A DNA stretch of 50,644 bases from positions 1 to 50,644 of the forward strand of contig JBHYFA010000005.1 of assembly GCA_051859825.1 (NCBI GenBank). Reading direction: 5' to 3'. Both the position numbers and the translations under genes were made by a program. Below, one piece after another: positions 26,647 through 34,025 of this stretch; position 1 is the first letter of the stretch; each line of letters starts with the position of its first letter. The notes beneath the pieces are model-generated. The model was not told where the DNA came from, searched no databases, and saw nothing but the letters and a program-made list of their open reading frames with translations. The DNA is from CSBr16-58 sp051859825. GTDB lineage: Bacteria; Bacteroidota; Bacteroidia; Flavobacteriales; Schleiferiaceae.

Positions 26647-27646
26647 TGGTAAACAAAGCTCATTGTTTTCGTTTTTCAAATGGCTAGGTCTTCCTTTCGC
26701 CCTAATGTACGGAATCATTACCCTGATTCGAAATGGGTGGTTTGATATATTATGGAGTAGGGGAAAAGGAAAAGTCAAGGTCAAAACCATTGTTGTAGGT
26801 AATCTTAGCGCTGGCGGAACGGGCAAAAGTCCTTTCGTGAAATTTTTATGGGAAAATGATGCGCGTATTCAAGCACTCAAGCCCGATGAAATAGCCATAC
26901 TATCTCGTGGATATGGGCGGAAGACGAAAGGTTTTATATTGGTAGAAGAATCTCATTCTTCCGCAGATGTGGGCGACGAACCTTTGATGCTCAAATTTGC
27001 ACTTCCGGAAAGCATTGTCGCCGTGTGCGAGAATCGTGTGCAGGGAATACGAAGACTTTGCAAACTTTACCCTCAACTGAAAATGGTCGTGCTTGATGAT
27101 GCATATCAGCACCGAAGATTACAGGCCGATGAGTATATATTACTTACCACTTTCGACAATCTCTTTACCCGTGATTTCTTTTTACCGGTGGGGAATTTAC
27201 GCGAATGGCGCACGGGAGCAAAACGCGCTTCCAAAGTGGTTGTTACTAAGTCGCCACAAAATTTATCGCCACAAGAAAAAGATAAAATCAAAAACGAAAT
27301 TGCGGCTTATACCAAAGCCCCTGTTGCTTTTGCCTGCTTGGATTACGATGAACTTGAATGTGTGCAGGGAATGGGTGAAATAGGAGATAGTCCTTTATTG
27401 GTTACCGGTATTGCGAATCCCCAGCCACTGGTTGCGTATTTGTTACAAAAAAAGATTGAACCTACACATTTAAAGTTTAAGGATCATCATCACTTTACCG
27501 CATCGGATATTGATCAGATCGTTGAGAAAATGAAACGCCATTCTTCTCTCATTACCACTGAGAAAGACTGGGTAAGGCTGAAATCACGTATTCCCACGCC
27601 ACTGCTTGTTTTTTTACAGGGCGTAAGGCATAAAATGCTTGATTGA
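26639..27646 (+). CDS. lpxK: Tetraacyldisaccharide 4'-kinase
   Basis: The 335-residue protein phosphorylates the lipid A disaccharide at the inner membrane. It has an N-terminal membrane anchor (LPFALMYGIITLIRNGWFD), the Walker A motif GNLSAGGTGKSP at 54-65, ILSRGYGRKTKG, GDEPLMLK and LDDAYQHRRL (the family's DDGFQHR). The start is a GTG at 26639, overlapping the hydrolase stop by eight bases, so translation is likely coupled; a TTG further upstream would add residues not typical of LpxK. A lipid A kinase confirms a Gram-negative envelope. Other lpx genes are not in this window. Confidence 0.94.
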   Translation: MSSGKQSSLFSFFKWLGLPFALMYGIITLIRNGWFDILWSRGKGKVKVKTIVVGNLSAGGTGKSPFVKFLWENDARIQALKPDEIAILSRGYGRKTKGFILVEESHSSADVGDEPLMLKFALPESIVAVCENRVQGIRRLCKLYPQLKMVVLDDAYQHRRLQADEYILLTTFDNLFTRDFFLPVGNLREWRTGAKRASKVVVTKSPQNLSPQEKDKIKNEIAAYTKAPVAFACLDYDELECVQGMGEIGDSPLLVTGIANPQPLVAYLLQKKIEPTHLKFKDHHHFTASDIDQIVEKMKRHSSLITTEKDWVRLKSRIPTPLLVFLQGVRHKMLD

Positions 27647-27669
27647 TGCAAACCTTATGAATAGTTTTG
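27639..27669 (+). promoter_or_regulatory. Promoter for the Reeler-like T9SS protein
   Basis: TTG (27639-27641), a 20-base spacer and TAGTTTTG (27662-27669) match the Bacteroidota promoter. It overlaps the end of lpxK. Confidence 0.7.
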
Positions 27670-27697
27670 TGTTTAACAATCATTAAAATCATTTGAC

Positions 27698-28921
27698 ATG
27701 CGCAAAATTTACACTTACATCGCTTTTTTCGTATCATTGTCAGTAATACTGATAGTTAATACAGCTAATTCTTCTGGAAGACCAGGTTCGTATAGTGGAT
27801 CTCCGGGTGATAATGGACTTACCTGCACGTCTTGTCACGGTGGTGGTCCAGCCCAAAACTTGGCCAACGCTATTACCACGAATATTCCTTCCTCGGGCTA
27901 TGTTCCAGGGAATACCTATACTTTAACTTTAACCAATTCACATCCAACTAATATTCGGTTTGGATTTCAAGTGACGGCTGAAGACGCATCGAATTCCAAG
28001 GTGGGTACTTTCTTAGCGCCAAACACTGCAGTTCAAGTAGTAAACGGAGGTAATGCGGCAACGCATACCAGCAGCGGCAACATGGGTACAAATAACGCTC
28101 GCACTTGGACGGTGGATTGGGTAGCTCCTCCAGCTGGTACAGGTGATGTAACTTTCTACGCGGCATTTAATTCTGGTAATGGTAGCAATGCCAATAATCA
28201 GGTTCGAACTTCTAATACCACTGTAAGTGAAGACGTTCCCGCACCGCCTTTGAATTTAGTTGTCAACATTACTCCGGAAACTTGTCCGGGCGCTTGTGAC
28301 GGAACCATTACTCCCACAGCGACTGGCGGCGAAGGCCCTCCGTATAATTTCACAATCACCGGCGGTTCCGATGTGGATTTGTGTCCGGGACAATACACCG
28401 TAACGGTTTTCGATAGTCAGAATAACACCACGCAAACCACAGTTACTATAGATTCTGGGGTTGCTGTTACCGCACCTACACTCAGTCAGGTTTGGGATAG
28501 GGTAGAAGCATCCTCTCCAGATGCGGTTGCCTACCGTTGGTTTATCAATGGAAATGTTATTCCCGGCGCAGATTCTTCTTGGGTGTTTATTACTCAAAAT
28601 GGTGTATATCGCGCCGAGGCATTGAGTGAAACCAATTGCGGTGAGGCTGATTCATTATTGGTAGAGAATTTTTCAGTTTCAAGAAACGCGGTTGAAGACT
28701 TTTCTATTTACCCTAATCCTGGTAGAGATCAGCTGTTTTTCACCACCAATATTAATGTAGTTCGTGTGGAGATTCACGATATCAGTGGACGTAAGGTTTT
28801 AGACGTTGTTCCACGAAATAACCAAATTAGCATTCCTAATAATCTCGCTTCTGGAAGGTACGTATTGAGCTTTTTTACCGAAGATGGCTCTCGCATCTCC
28901 AGAGCTTGGGAGCGATTCTAA
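27698..28921 (+). CDS. T9SS-sorted protein with CxxCH and Reeler-like domain
   Basis: The 407-residue protein has a signal peptide. At about 43-47 it has the heme-attachment motif CTSCH just after a Gly-rich start (GSPGDNGLTCTSCHGGG). The next 150 residues match the choice-of-anchor/Reeler-like domain (YTLTLTNSHPTNIRFGFQVTA). A short SprB-like stretch and a T9SS type A sorting domain follow (SIYPNPGRDQLFF, GRYVLSFFTEDG). The CxxCH motif suggests one c-type heme, but in this family it often occurs without proof of heme. It is followed by a strong terminator and is monocistronic. Confidence 0.85.
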   Translation: MRKIYTYIAFFVSLSVILIVNTANSSGRPGSYSGSPGDNGLTCTSCHGGGPAQNLANAITTNIPSSGYVPGNTYTLTLTNSHPTNIRFGFQVTAEDASNSKVGTFLAPNTAVQVVNGGNAATHTSSGNMGTNNARTWTVDWVAPPAGTGDVTFYAAFNSGNGSNANNQVRTSNTTVSEDVPAPPLNLVVNITPETCPGACDGTITPTATGGEGPPYNFTITGGSDVDLCPGQYTVTVFDSQNNTTQTTVTIDSGVAVTAPTLSQVWDRVEASSPDAVAYRWFINGNVIPGADSSWVFITQNGVYRAEALSETNCGEADSLLVENFSVSRNAVEDFSIYPNPGRDQLFFTTNINVVRVEIHDISGRKVLDVVPRNNQISIPNNLASGRYVLSFFTEDGSRISRAWERF

Positions 28922-28934
28922 TATTTTTTATTTC

Positions 28935-28963
28935 ATAGGGCTAAGTCTAGCGCTTAGCCCTAT
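28935..28963 (+). terminator. Terminator after the Reeler-like gene
   Basis: ATAGGGCTAAG and CTTAGCCCTAT form a perfect 11-base stem around a seven-base loop (TCTAGCG). It begins 13 bases after the stop. Few T follow, but the stem is strong. Confidence 0.7.
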
Positions 28964-28965
28964 TA

Positions 28966-28973
28966 TATCTTTG
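28966..28973 (+). promoter_or_regulatory. Promoter -7 element for the Ig-like lipoprotein
   Basis: TATCTTTG matches TAnnTTTG and lies 18 bases before the ATG at 28992, directly behind the terminator stem. No -33 box was found. Confidence 0.45.
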
Positions 28974-28991
28974 CGCCTTTGATACCTTCAA

Positions 28992-30746
28992 ATGGAAATG
29001 GACAACAATTCACCATTAGGCGCTAGATTGATACCTTCTCTGCGCTTTCCCCTATGGTGCATTCCTATTTTATTCATTCTTTCATCTGCTCTATATAGTG
29101 GGTGTGCCAATGTAGGCTTTATTGAAGGTGGACCGAGAGATACCACCGCCCCCGTGGTTGTTACTGCTGTTCCTGCAAATGAAAAAACACACTTCACCGC
29201 TTCGGGCTTTACGCTTTTCTTCGATGAGTATTTGCAGCAGGGTAACCTATCTAACGATATTCAAGTTTCCCCACCTCTCAAAGGAAAAGTAAAGGGGAGT
29301 ATTCGTGGCAGAATTGTCGATGTGGAATGGGAAGATACTCTCTACGAACAAACCACCTATCTGTTCCAGTTTGGTGATGGCTTAAAAGACTTGAACGAAG
29401 GAAATGTTCAGCGAAATTACATCTACGTATTTTCTACTGGTGATTATATCGATTCTTTAACCTTGAGTGGGAAAATTGAAAATGTTGTCAGCGGTGATAA
29501 ACCCAAAGATTGGATTGTGGGGCTATATCCTTGGGGTGGGGCACAAGGAGACTCCGCGCTCTTTACCGAGAAACCCTACTATTATGCCATGAGTCAGGCA
29601 AATGGTAGTTTTGTTTTACGGTACCTAAAAGCCGGCAAATACAGGTTGTTGGCTTTCAATGATGATAATGGCAATTTCAAATACGACCCTGATTTAGAGG
29701 AGGTAGGTTTTTTATCATTTCCCGTTGATCCATCCGGTGATGAAGACATGTTTCTTCTTCGGGCTTACGAGCCTCGGCCGCAAATACGGAAAATGGATCA
29801 GCGATTTGCGCACAAGCAAGGAATTCGTTTCGTTTTCAATGAATCAGTAGATACACTTCGTTATCGAATTATTTATCCTGAGAATCGATTTGGTCAAACG
29901 GTGTACTCCTTGAATCGGGATTCTGTATATGTATGGTTTCAAGAGCCTTTGGATAGCATAAAAATGGTTTTGGACTTGGGTGAGAAGCAAGATACCATAA
30001 AGCTAAAGCCACGGCAGAATTTGAAGTATCCACCAAGACTCTCAGCACTTATTGGAAGTACGTGGCATCCGGGTAGTGATTTTCGTTTAAGAAGTAATAT
30101 GCCTATTGCGTCTATCGATCACAACAAAATAATCGTAACTGCGGAGGATACATTGGTTACCCGAATAGATTCAGCGGAGATAATCCGTTATGTTTTGGCT
30201 GATTTTCATTTTCCTCGTCCCAAAGAAGGTCAGTATGTACTTCAGATTCTCCCCAATGCGGTCAAGTATATCGATCAAAGTAGCAATCAAGACACCTTGG
30301 ATGTGTCGTTCGAAATTTTAGCCAAGGATGAATACGGAAAGCTGAGTCTCCGTGTAGAGCCTCCTGGCAATGACTCTTTGGTTTTTCGTTTGTTTGCCGA
30401 GGGAAAAGAGATTTTGACTCAGATAATCACCGATACGACGGAAATTGTAATTCCTCATGCTGTTCCCGGGAAGTACACCATGGAGGCTATTTTGGATAAA
30501 AATGGCAATGGACGCTGGGATCCCGGGAATGTATTTAAGAATCGGCAGCCGGAATACATTATTGTTAACCCTCAAGATGTGCAGATAAAGGCCAACTGGG
30601 AGATTGATTACACTTGGAGTTCGATTGCTTTACCGGAAGATGAGCAAAATGGGGAGATTGAGGAAGGCGATGCTGTTGAAGAAAGCCAAGACGCTCAGGA
30701 GGAGTCGGAGGAGGAAGAGCAAGAAGATTTTGAGGAAGAAGACTGA
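28992..30746 (+). CDS. Lipoprotein with Ig-like (Big_5/SbsA-type) domain
   Basis: This 584-residue protein has a hydrophobic segment ending in a lipobox-like SGC and then the family start CANVGFIEGGPRDTTAPVV. Residues 50-150 form an Ig-like Big_5 domain (FTLFFDEYLQQGN, VEWEDTLYEQTTYLFQFGDGLKD). A later part has a DNNGNFKYDPD-type calcium-like loop, and again DKNGNGRWDPGN near residue 495. The C-terminus is an extremely acidic tail (E/D-rich to the end). Proteins of this layout are common in Bacteroidota envelopes; the role is unknown. It has its own promoter element. Confidence 0.8.
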   Translation: MEMDNNSPLGARLIPSLRFPLWCIPILFILSSALYSGCANVGFIEGGPRDTTAPVVVTAVPANEKTHFTASGFTLFFDEYLQQGNLSNDIQVSPPLKGKVKGSIRGRIVDVEWEDTLYEQTTYLFQFGDGLKDLNEGNVQRNYIYVFSTGDYIDSLTLSGKIENVVSGDKPKDWIVGLYPWGGAQGDSALFTEKPYYYAMSQANGSFVLRYLKAGKYRLLAFNDDNGNFKYDPDLEEVGFLSFPVDPSGDEDMFLLRAYEPRPQIRKMDQRFAHKQGIRFVFNESVDTLRYRIIYPENRFGQTVYSLNRDSVYVWFQEPLDSIKMVLDLGEKQDTIKLKPRQNLKYPPRLSALIGSTWHPGSDFRLRSNMPIASIDHNKIIVTAEDTLVTRIDSAEIIRYVLADFHFPRPKEGQYVLQILPNAVKYIDQSSNQDTLDVSFEILAKDEYGKLSLRVEPPGNDSLVFRLFAEGKEILTQIITDTTEIVIPHAVPGKYTMEAILDKNGNGRWDPGNVFKNRQPEYIIVNPQDVQIKANWEIDYTWSSIALPEDEQNGEIEEGDAVEESQDAQEESEEEEQEDFEEED

Positions 30747-30815
30747 GATCTGATGGAACGGCAAACTTTAGACTCATTTACACGTGTGTGGCAGACTTTG
30801 TTATTGCTTTTTTTG

Positions 30816-30933
30816 AACCACGAACAACACGAACAACACGAAAAGCACGAAAAATGGATTGTGTTTTATTGCTTCCTATAAAGTTCAACTTGTGCGCTGC
30901 AACATTTTCGTGTCTTTCGTGCCTTTCGTGGTT
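30816..30933. repeat. Imperfect inverted repeat built from CACGAA units
   Basis: The left arm repeats CACGAA at a 9-10 base period (30816-30855). The right arm carries the complement, TTCGTG, at the same period (30901-30933). The outer ends AACCACGAA and TTCGTGGTT are exact complements. About 45 bases lie between the arms. A related element built from CACAAAG lies at 50010-50112. Confidence 0.75.
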
Positions 30934-31047
30934 AGAAATATGAGAGTCTGTCCAATACGAAATTTACTTTGAAAACCCCTTCGTTAAATCACAAATCAGT
31001 GCGTTAACAAAAAAAATAAGGTTTTTTACAAAACAGTTTCAAAAAAG

Positions 31048-31079
31048 TTTGTGAATGAAACAACATTGCTGTATATTCG
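31048..31079 (+). promoter_or_regulatory. Promoter for a candidate small RNA
   Basis: TTTG (31048-31051), 20 bases, then TATATTCG (31072-31079) match the promoter form with one mismatch in the -7 box. No coding gene follows on this strand; a terminator lies about 50 bases downstream. Confidence 0.5.
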
Positions 31080-31085
31080 CACTGT

Positions 31086-31168
31086 GTTTTAGTTTTTCAT
31101 TCTGTGTTTTAGTTTGAATAACAACCGCGGAAGTAGGGGAGTAGCTTCCGCGGTTATCTTTTTTTAGC
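31086..31168 (+). ncRNA. Candidate small RNA of about 80 nt
   Basis: The segment between a promoter and a strong terminator contains no open frame of note. It includes a direct repeat, CTGTGTTTTAGTTT at 31082-31095 and 31102-31115 with a period of exactly 20, and ends in the GC-rich hairpin and T-run. No known RNA family was recognised. It could also be just a terminator for read-through from the gene on the left. Confidence 0.4.
31123..31167 (+). terminator. Rho-independent terminator
   Basis: AACCGCGGAAG (31123-31133) and CTTCCGCGGTT (31145-31155) form a perfect 11-base stem followed by ATCTTTTTTT. The T-run is on the plus-strand side, so it mainly serves rightward transcription, but the stem can also stop the leftward polyamine operon, whose last gene ends at 31172. 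Confidence 0.85.
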
Positions 31169-31171
31169 AGA

Positions 31172-31474
31172 CTAGTCTTCGTCTTTCAACTCCTCTTCAT
31201 CTAAATCTACTTCGTCATCTATCGCGCTGTCAGAGTTATCCTCATCGTCGTCGTCTAAGAATGCTTCTACACGGCGATCCATTTCTACCCCTACCTTAAT
31301 TAGGTACTTCGTGTCTTCCGTTTCTAGAGGAATGGCGTTTACCCATTCTCCTTTAGCATTTTTGAAGCGAATGATGTCGTCCTCGTCGTAGCCGCGAGGA
31401 AAGGCATCAGTGAATCTACGGAGTACTTCTTCCGTAATGTTTTTGTAATCGACAATTACACGTTTTTTTTCCAT
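31172..31474 (-). CDS. Small acidic protein, unrecognised
   Basis: The 100-residue product begins MEKKRVIVDYKNITEEVLRRF and has a short ordered part (about 1-72, with FPRGYDEDDIIRFKNAKGEW) and a strongly acidic tail from 73 on (Asp/Glu-rich). It starts three bases after the stop of the deoxyhypusine-synthase-like gene, so it is the third gene of that operon. The N-terminal part is likely a small folded domain. The acidic tail could bind basic partners such as polyamines or proteins, but this is inference only. Confidence 0.75.
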   Translation of the reverse strand: MEKKRVIVDYKNITEEVLRRFTDAFPRGYDEDDIIRFKNAKGEWVNAIPLETEDTKYLIKVGVEMDRRVEAFLDDDDEDNSDSAIDDEVDLDEEELKDED

Positions 31475-31477
31475 TGC

Positions 31478-32455
31478 TTATTGGTCTAATATCCACGCAA
31501 AAATAAGCGGGGCAACAATAGTTGCGTCAGACTCTACAATAAATTTAGGTGTTTTTATGTCAAGTTTTCCCCAAGTGATTTTTTCATTGGGAACAGCACC
31601 TGAATATGAACCGTAACTTGTTGTACTGTCGCTAATTTGGCAGAAATAACTCCAGAAGGGAATGTTAGTCATTTCCATATCTTGGTAGAGCATTGGCACC
31701 ACACAAATAGGAAAATCGCCCGCAATACCTCCTCCAATTTGGAAAAATCCTACTCCTTTTCCGTCGCAATTCTTCACGTACCAATCGGCCAAGTAAGTCA
31801 TATATTCAATTCCCGACTTCATGGTTGAAGCCTTAAGCTCGTTCTTGATTACGTAGGATGCAAAAATATTTCCCATTGTACTGTCTTCCCAGCCGGGAAC
31901 AACAATAGGTAAGTTTTTCTCCGCTGCGGCAATCATCCAAGAATTTTTAGGGTCTATTTCGTAATATTGCTCAAGTACACCGCTCAACAACATTTTATAC
32001 ATGTACTGATGGGGGAAATAGCGTTCGCCTTTGCTATCGGCGTCTTTCCAAAGTTCAAAAATGTGCTTTTGTAAACGACGAAATGCCTCTTCCTCAGGAA
32101 TGCACGTATCGGTAACGCGGTTGAAGCCGTTTTCGAGCAAGTCCCATTCGTCTTGAGGCGATAAGTCGCGGTAATTCGGTACGCGCTTGTAGCTGTTATG
32201 CGCTACCAAATTCATAAGATCTTCTTCAAGGTTTGCTCCTGTACAACTGATAAAATGCACTTTGTCTTGACGAATCATCTCGGCTAAGCTCAAGCCCAAC
32301 TCGGCGGTACTCATCGCTCCGGCAAGTGTAACCATCATTTTTCCTCCTTCGAGAAGATGGGTTTCGTAGCCTTTGGCCGCATCCATTAAGGCCGCGGCGT
32401 TGAAATGACGATAGTGATGTTCGATGAACTGCGAAATAGGTCCTTTATTACTCAT
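31478..32455 (-). CDS. Deoxyhypusine-synthase-like protein
   Basis: This 325-residue protein matches the deoxyhypusine synthase family: GGKMMVTLAGAMSTAELG near residues 37-54, SCTGANLEEDL at 70-80, DSTMGNIFASY near 191-201, and the catalytic region SDSTTSYGSYSGAVPNEK with TWGK, where Lys297 matches the aminobutyl-bound lysine of the human enzyme. Bacteria lack the eIF5A target, so the true reaction differs; some bacterial homologues make homospermidine from polyamines. It follows the arginine decarboxylase gene after 45 bases, which supports a polyamine function. Confidence 0.9.
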   Translation of the reverse strand: MSNKGPISQFIEHHYRHFNAAALMDAAKGYETHLLEGGKMMVTLAGAMSTAELGLSLAEMIRQDKVHFISCTGANLEEDLMNLVAHNSYKRVPNYRDLSPQDEWDLLENGFNRVTDTCIPEEEAFRRLQKHIFELWKDADSKGERYFPHQYMYKMLLSGVLEQYYEIDPKNSWMIAAAEKNLPIVVPGWEDSTMGNIFASYVIKNELKASTMKSGIEYMTYLADWYVKNCDGKGVGFFQIGGGIAGDFPICVVPMLYQDMEMTNIPFWSYFCQISDSTTSYGSYSGAVPNEKITWGKLDIKTPKFIVESDATIVAPLIFAWILDQ

Positions 32456-32500
32456 ATTTTTTTGTTTTTGTGGATTTTTATTGGATGGTGAAGAAACATT

Positions 32501-33895
32501 TTACATGTATCCTAAAATTTTCAACATGCTTTTGTAGCTCTGCTCTTTGGCAAAAAGTCGGGTGCGAATTTCGCCATCTTCATCGCGCTCAATTACTACG
32601 TGCTTAGGGGCAGGTGTGAGGCAGTGCTGAATGCCACCATAACCGCCCACACTCTCTTGATAAGCACCCGTATGGAAAAAGCCGATGTACTGTATGTCAT
32701 CAGAATCGTGTTTTGGAAGGTAAATGGCGTTAGCATGCTGCTCACTATTGTAGTAGTCATCACTGTCGCAAGTGAGGCCACCCAAAAGAACGCGCTCGTA
32801 TTCTTTTTCCCAGTTGTTGATCGCCAGCATAATAAAACGCTTATTGATTGCCCAGCTATCGGGAAGGGTGGTCATAAAACTTCCATCAATCATGTTCCAA
32901 GCTTCTCGGTCGTTTTGTTTTTTCTGACCAATAATGGAAAATAGGGTTGCCCCACTTTCTCCAACTGTAAACGAGCCGAATTCGGTAAAAATATTTGGCT
33001 CTCTTATTCCCGCGGCATTACAAGTGCTTTTGATTTGTGCAATGATTTCTTCCGCCATATAATCGTAGTCGTATTCAAACTTCAACGAATTTTTAATGGG
33101 AAACCCGCCTCCAATATTCAATGAATCCAGACTTGGACAAATCTTTTTAAGCTCAACGTATACATTGACGCACTTGAGCAATTCACTCCAATAATACGCG
33201 TTGTCGTTGATGCCCGTATTGATAAAGAAGTGCAGCATTTTCAGCTCAAAGGCCGGGTTGTTCTGAATGTTTTTTAAGTAGTAAGGAACGATGTCCTTAT
33301 ATCCAATCCCTAATCTACTGGTGTAGAATTCAAATTTTGGTTCTTCCTCGGAAGCTATACGGATCCCAATTTTTATAGGCTGATCAACCAAGCCCTCGTA
33401 TTTATGAAGTTCGTTTTTATTGTCGATCACCGGAATGGTATTGACAAAACCGTTGTTGATCAGACGAACAATGTTTTCAATGTACTGCGGGCGCTTGTAT
33501 CCATTACAGACAATGTAATTCTTAGGACTGATTTTACCTTCTTCTGCGAGTGTTTCAACGATATTAATATCAAAAGCCGAGCTAGTTTCGATGTGAATAT
33601 CATTTTTCAATGCTTCCTCCAAAACAAAATGAAAGTGTGAGCTTTTGGTGCAGTAGCAGTAGTTGTACTTGCCCTTGTATCCCACCTTAGCCATTGCCAC
33701 ATTGAACATGGTTTTAGCTTTCTGGATCTGTTCGGATATCTTTGGTAGATACGTCAACTTTAATGGAGTGCCATACTGCTTTATCACGTCCATCAAGTTG
33801 ATGTCGTTCCATAATAGCTCATTTTCCTCCAAGTTAAATTCTTGTTGAGGCCAATCAAAAGTTTGATCTATAAGGTCGAAATACCGATTGCGCAT
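32501..33895 (-). CDS. speA: Biosynthetic arginine decarboxylase, PLP-dependent
   Basis: The 464-residue protein is a fold III decarboxylase. The PLP lysine is in YCYCTKSSH (Lys84); the Gly-rich phosphate site is SLNIGGGFPIKNS near residue 260; the Cys of the active site is in LGGLTCDSDD near 375; and GAYQES is present near the end. It is shorter than E. coli SpeA (about 650) and fits the Bacteroidota form, which lacks the inserted domain. It would convert arginine to agmatine. It is the first gene of the operon; the leader contains a perfect 20-base palindrome. Confidence 0.88.
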   Translation of the reverse strand: MRNRYFDLIDQTFDWPQQEFNLEENELLWNDINLMDVIKQYGTPLKLTYLPKISEQIQKAKTMFNVAMAKVGYKGKYNYCYCTKSSHFHFVLEEALKNDIHIETSSAFDINIVETLAEEGKISPKNYIVCNGYKRPQYIENIVRLINNGFVNTIPVIDNKNELHKYEGLVDQPIKIGIRIASEEEPKFEFYTSRLGIGYKDIVPYYLKNIQNNPAFELKMLHFFINTGINDNAYYWSELLKCVNVYVELKKICPSLDSLNIGGGFPIKNSLKFEYDYDYMAEEIIAQIKSTCNAAGIREPNIFTEFGSFTVGESGATLFSIIGQKKQNDREAWNMIDGSFMTTLPDSWAINKRFIMLAINNWEKEYERVLLGGLTCDSDDYYNSEQHANAIYLPKHDSDDIQYIGFFHTGAYQESVGGYGGIQHCLTPAPKHVVIERDEDGEIRTRLFAKEQSYKSMLKILGYM

Positions 33896-33913
33896 ATTCA
33901 GTGGGGGTTTTTA

Positions 33914-33933
33914 AAGCTTGGTTAACCAAGCTT
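33914..33933. promoter_or_regulatory. Perfect palindrome in the arginine decarboxylase leader
   Basis: AAGCTTGGTTAACCAAGCTT is a perfect palindrome with no loop, 18 bases upstream of the decarboxylase start and just downstream of its promoter. It could be an operator for a dimeric regulator or a leader hairpin. Confidence 0.5.
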
Positions 33934-33945
33934 GGGTTCAGGCTG

Positions 33946-33974
33946 CGAAACTAATAACAAACAACGAATACCAA
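33946..33974 (-). promoter_or_regulatory. Promoter for the polyamine operon
   Basis: On the minus strand this reads TTG-N18-TAGTTTCG, with one mismatch in the -7 box. It would start transcription about 6 bases before the palindrome. Confidence 0.45.
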
Positions 33975-34025
33975 CTATTATTTTTATGCAATTGACTTGG
34001 ATTTATGATAATTCTTAAATCTAAC

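Larger units (their letters stand above)
30747..31171. other. Non-coding region with inverted repeat and small-RNA-like unit
   Basis: This 425-base gap contains no credible gene. It holds a long imperfect inverted repeat (30816-30933), a promoter-like element (31048-31079), a 20-base tandem direct repeat and a strong hairpin with T-run (31123-31168). These are listed separately. Confidence 0.7.

Noticed and set aside
30816..30933. CRISPR-like array of short repeats
   Set aside because: The units are only six bases with 3-4 base gaps and invert in the middle; there are no spacers and no cas genes.
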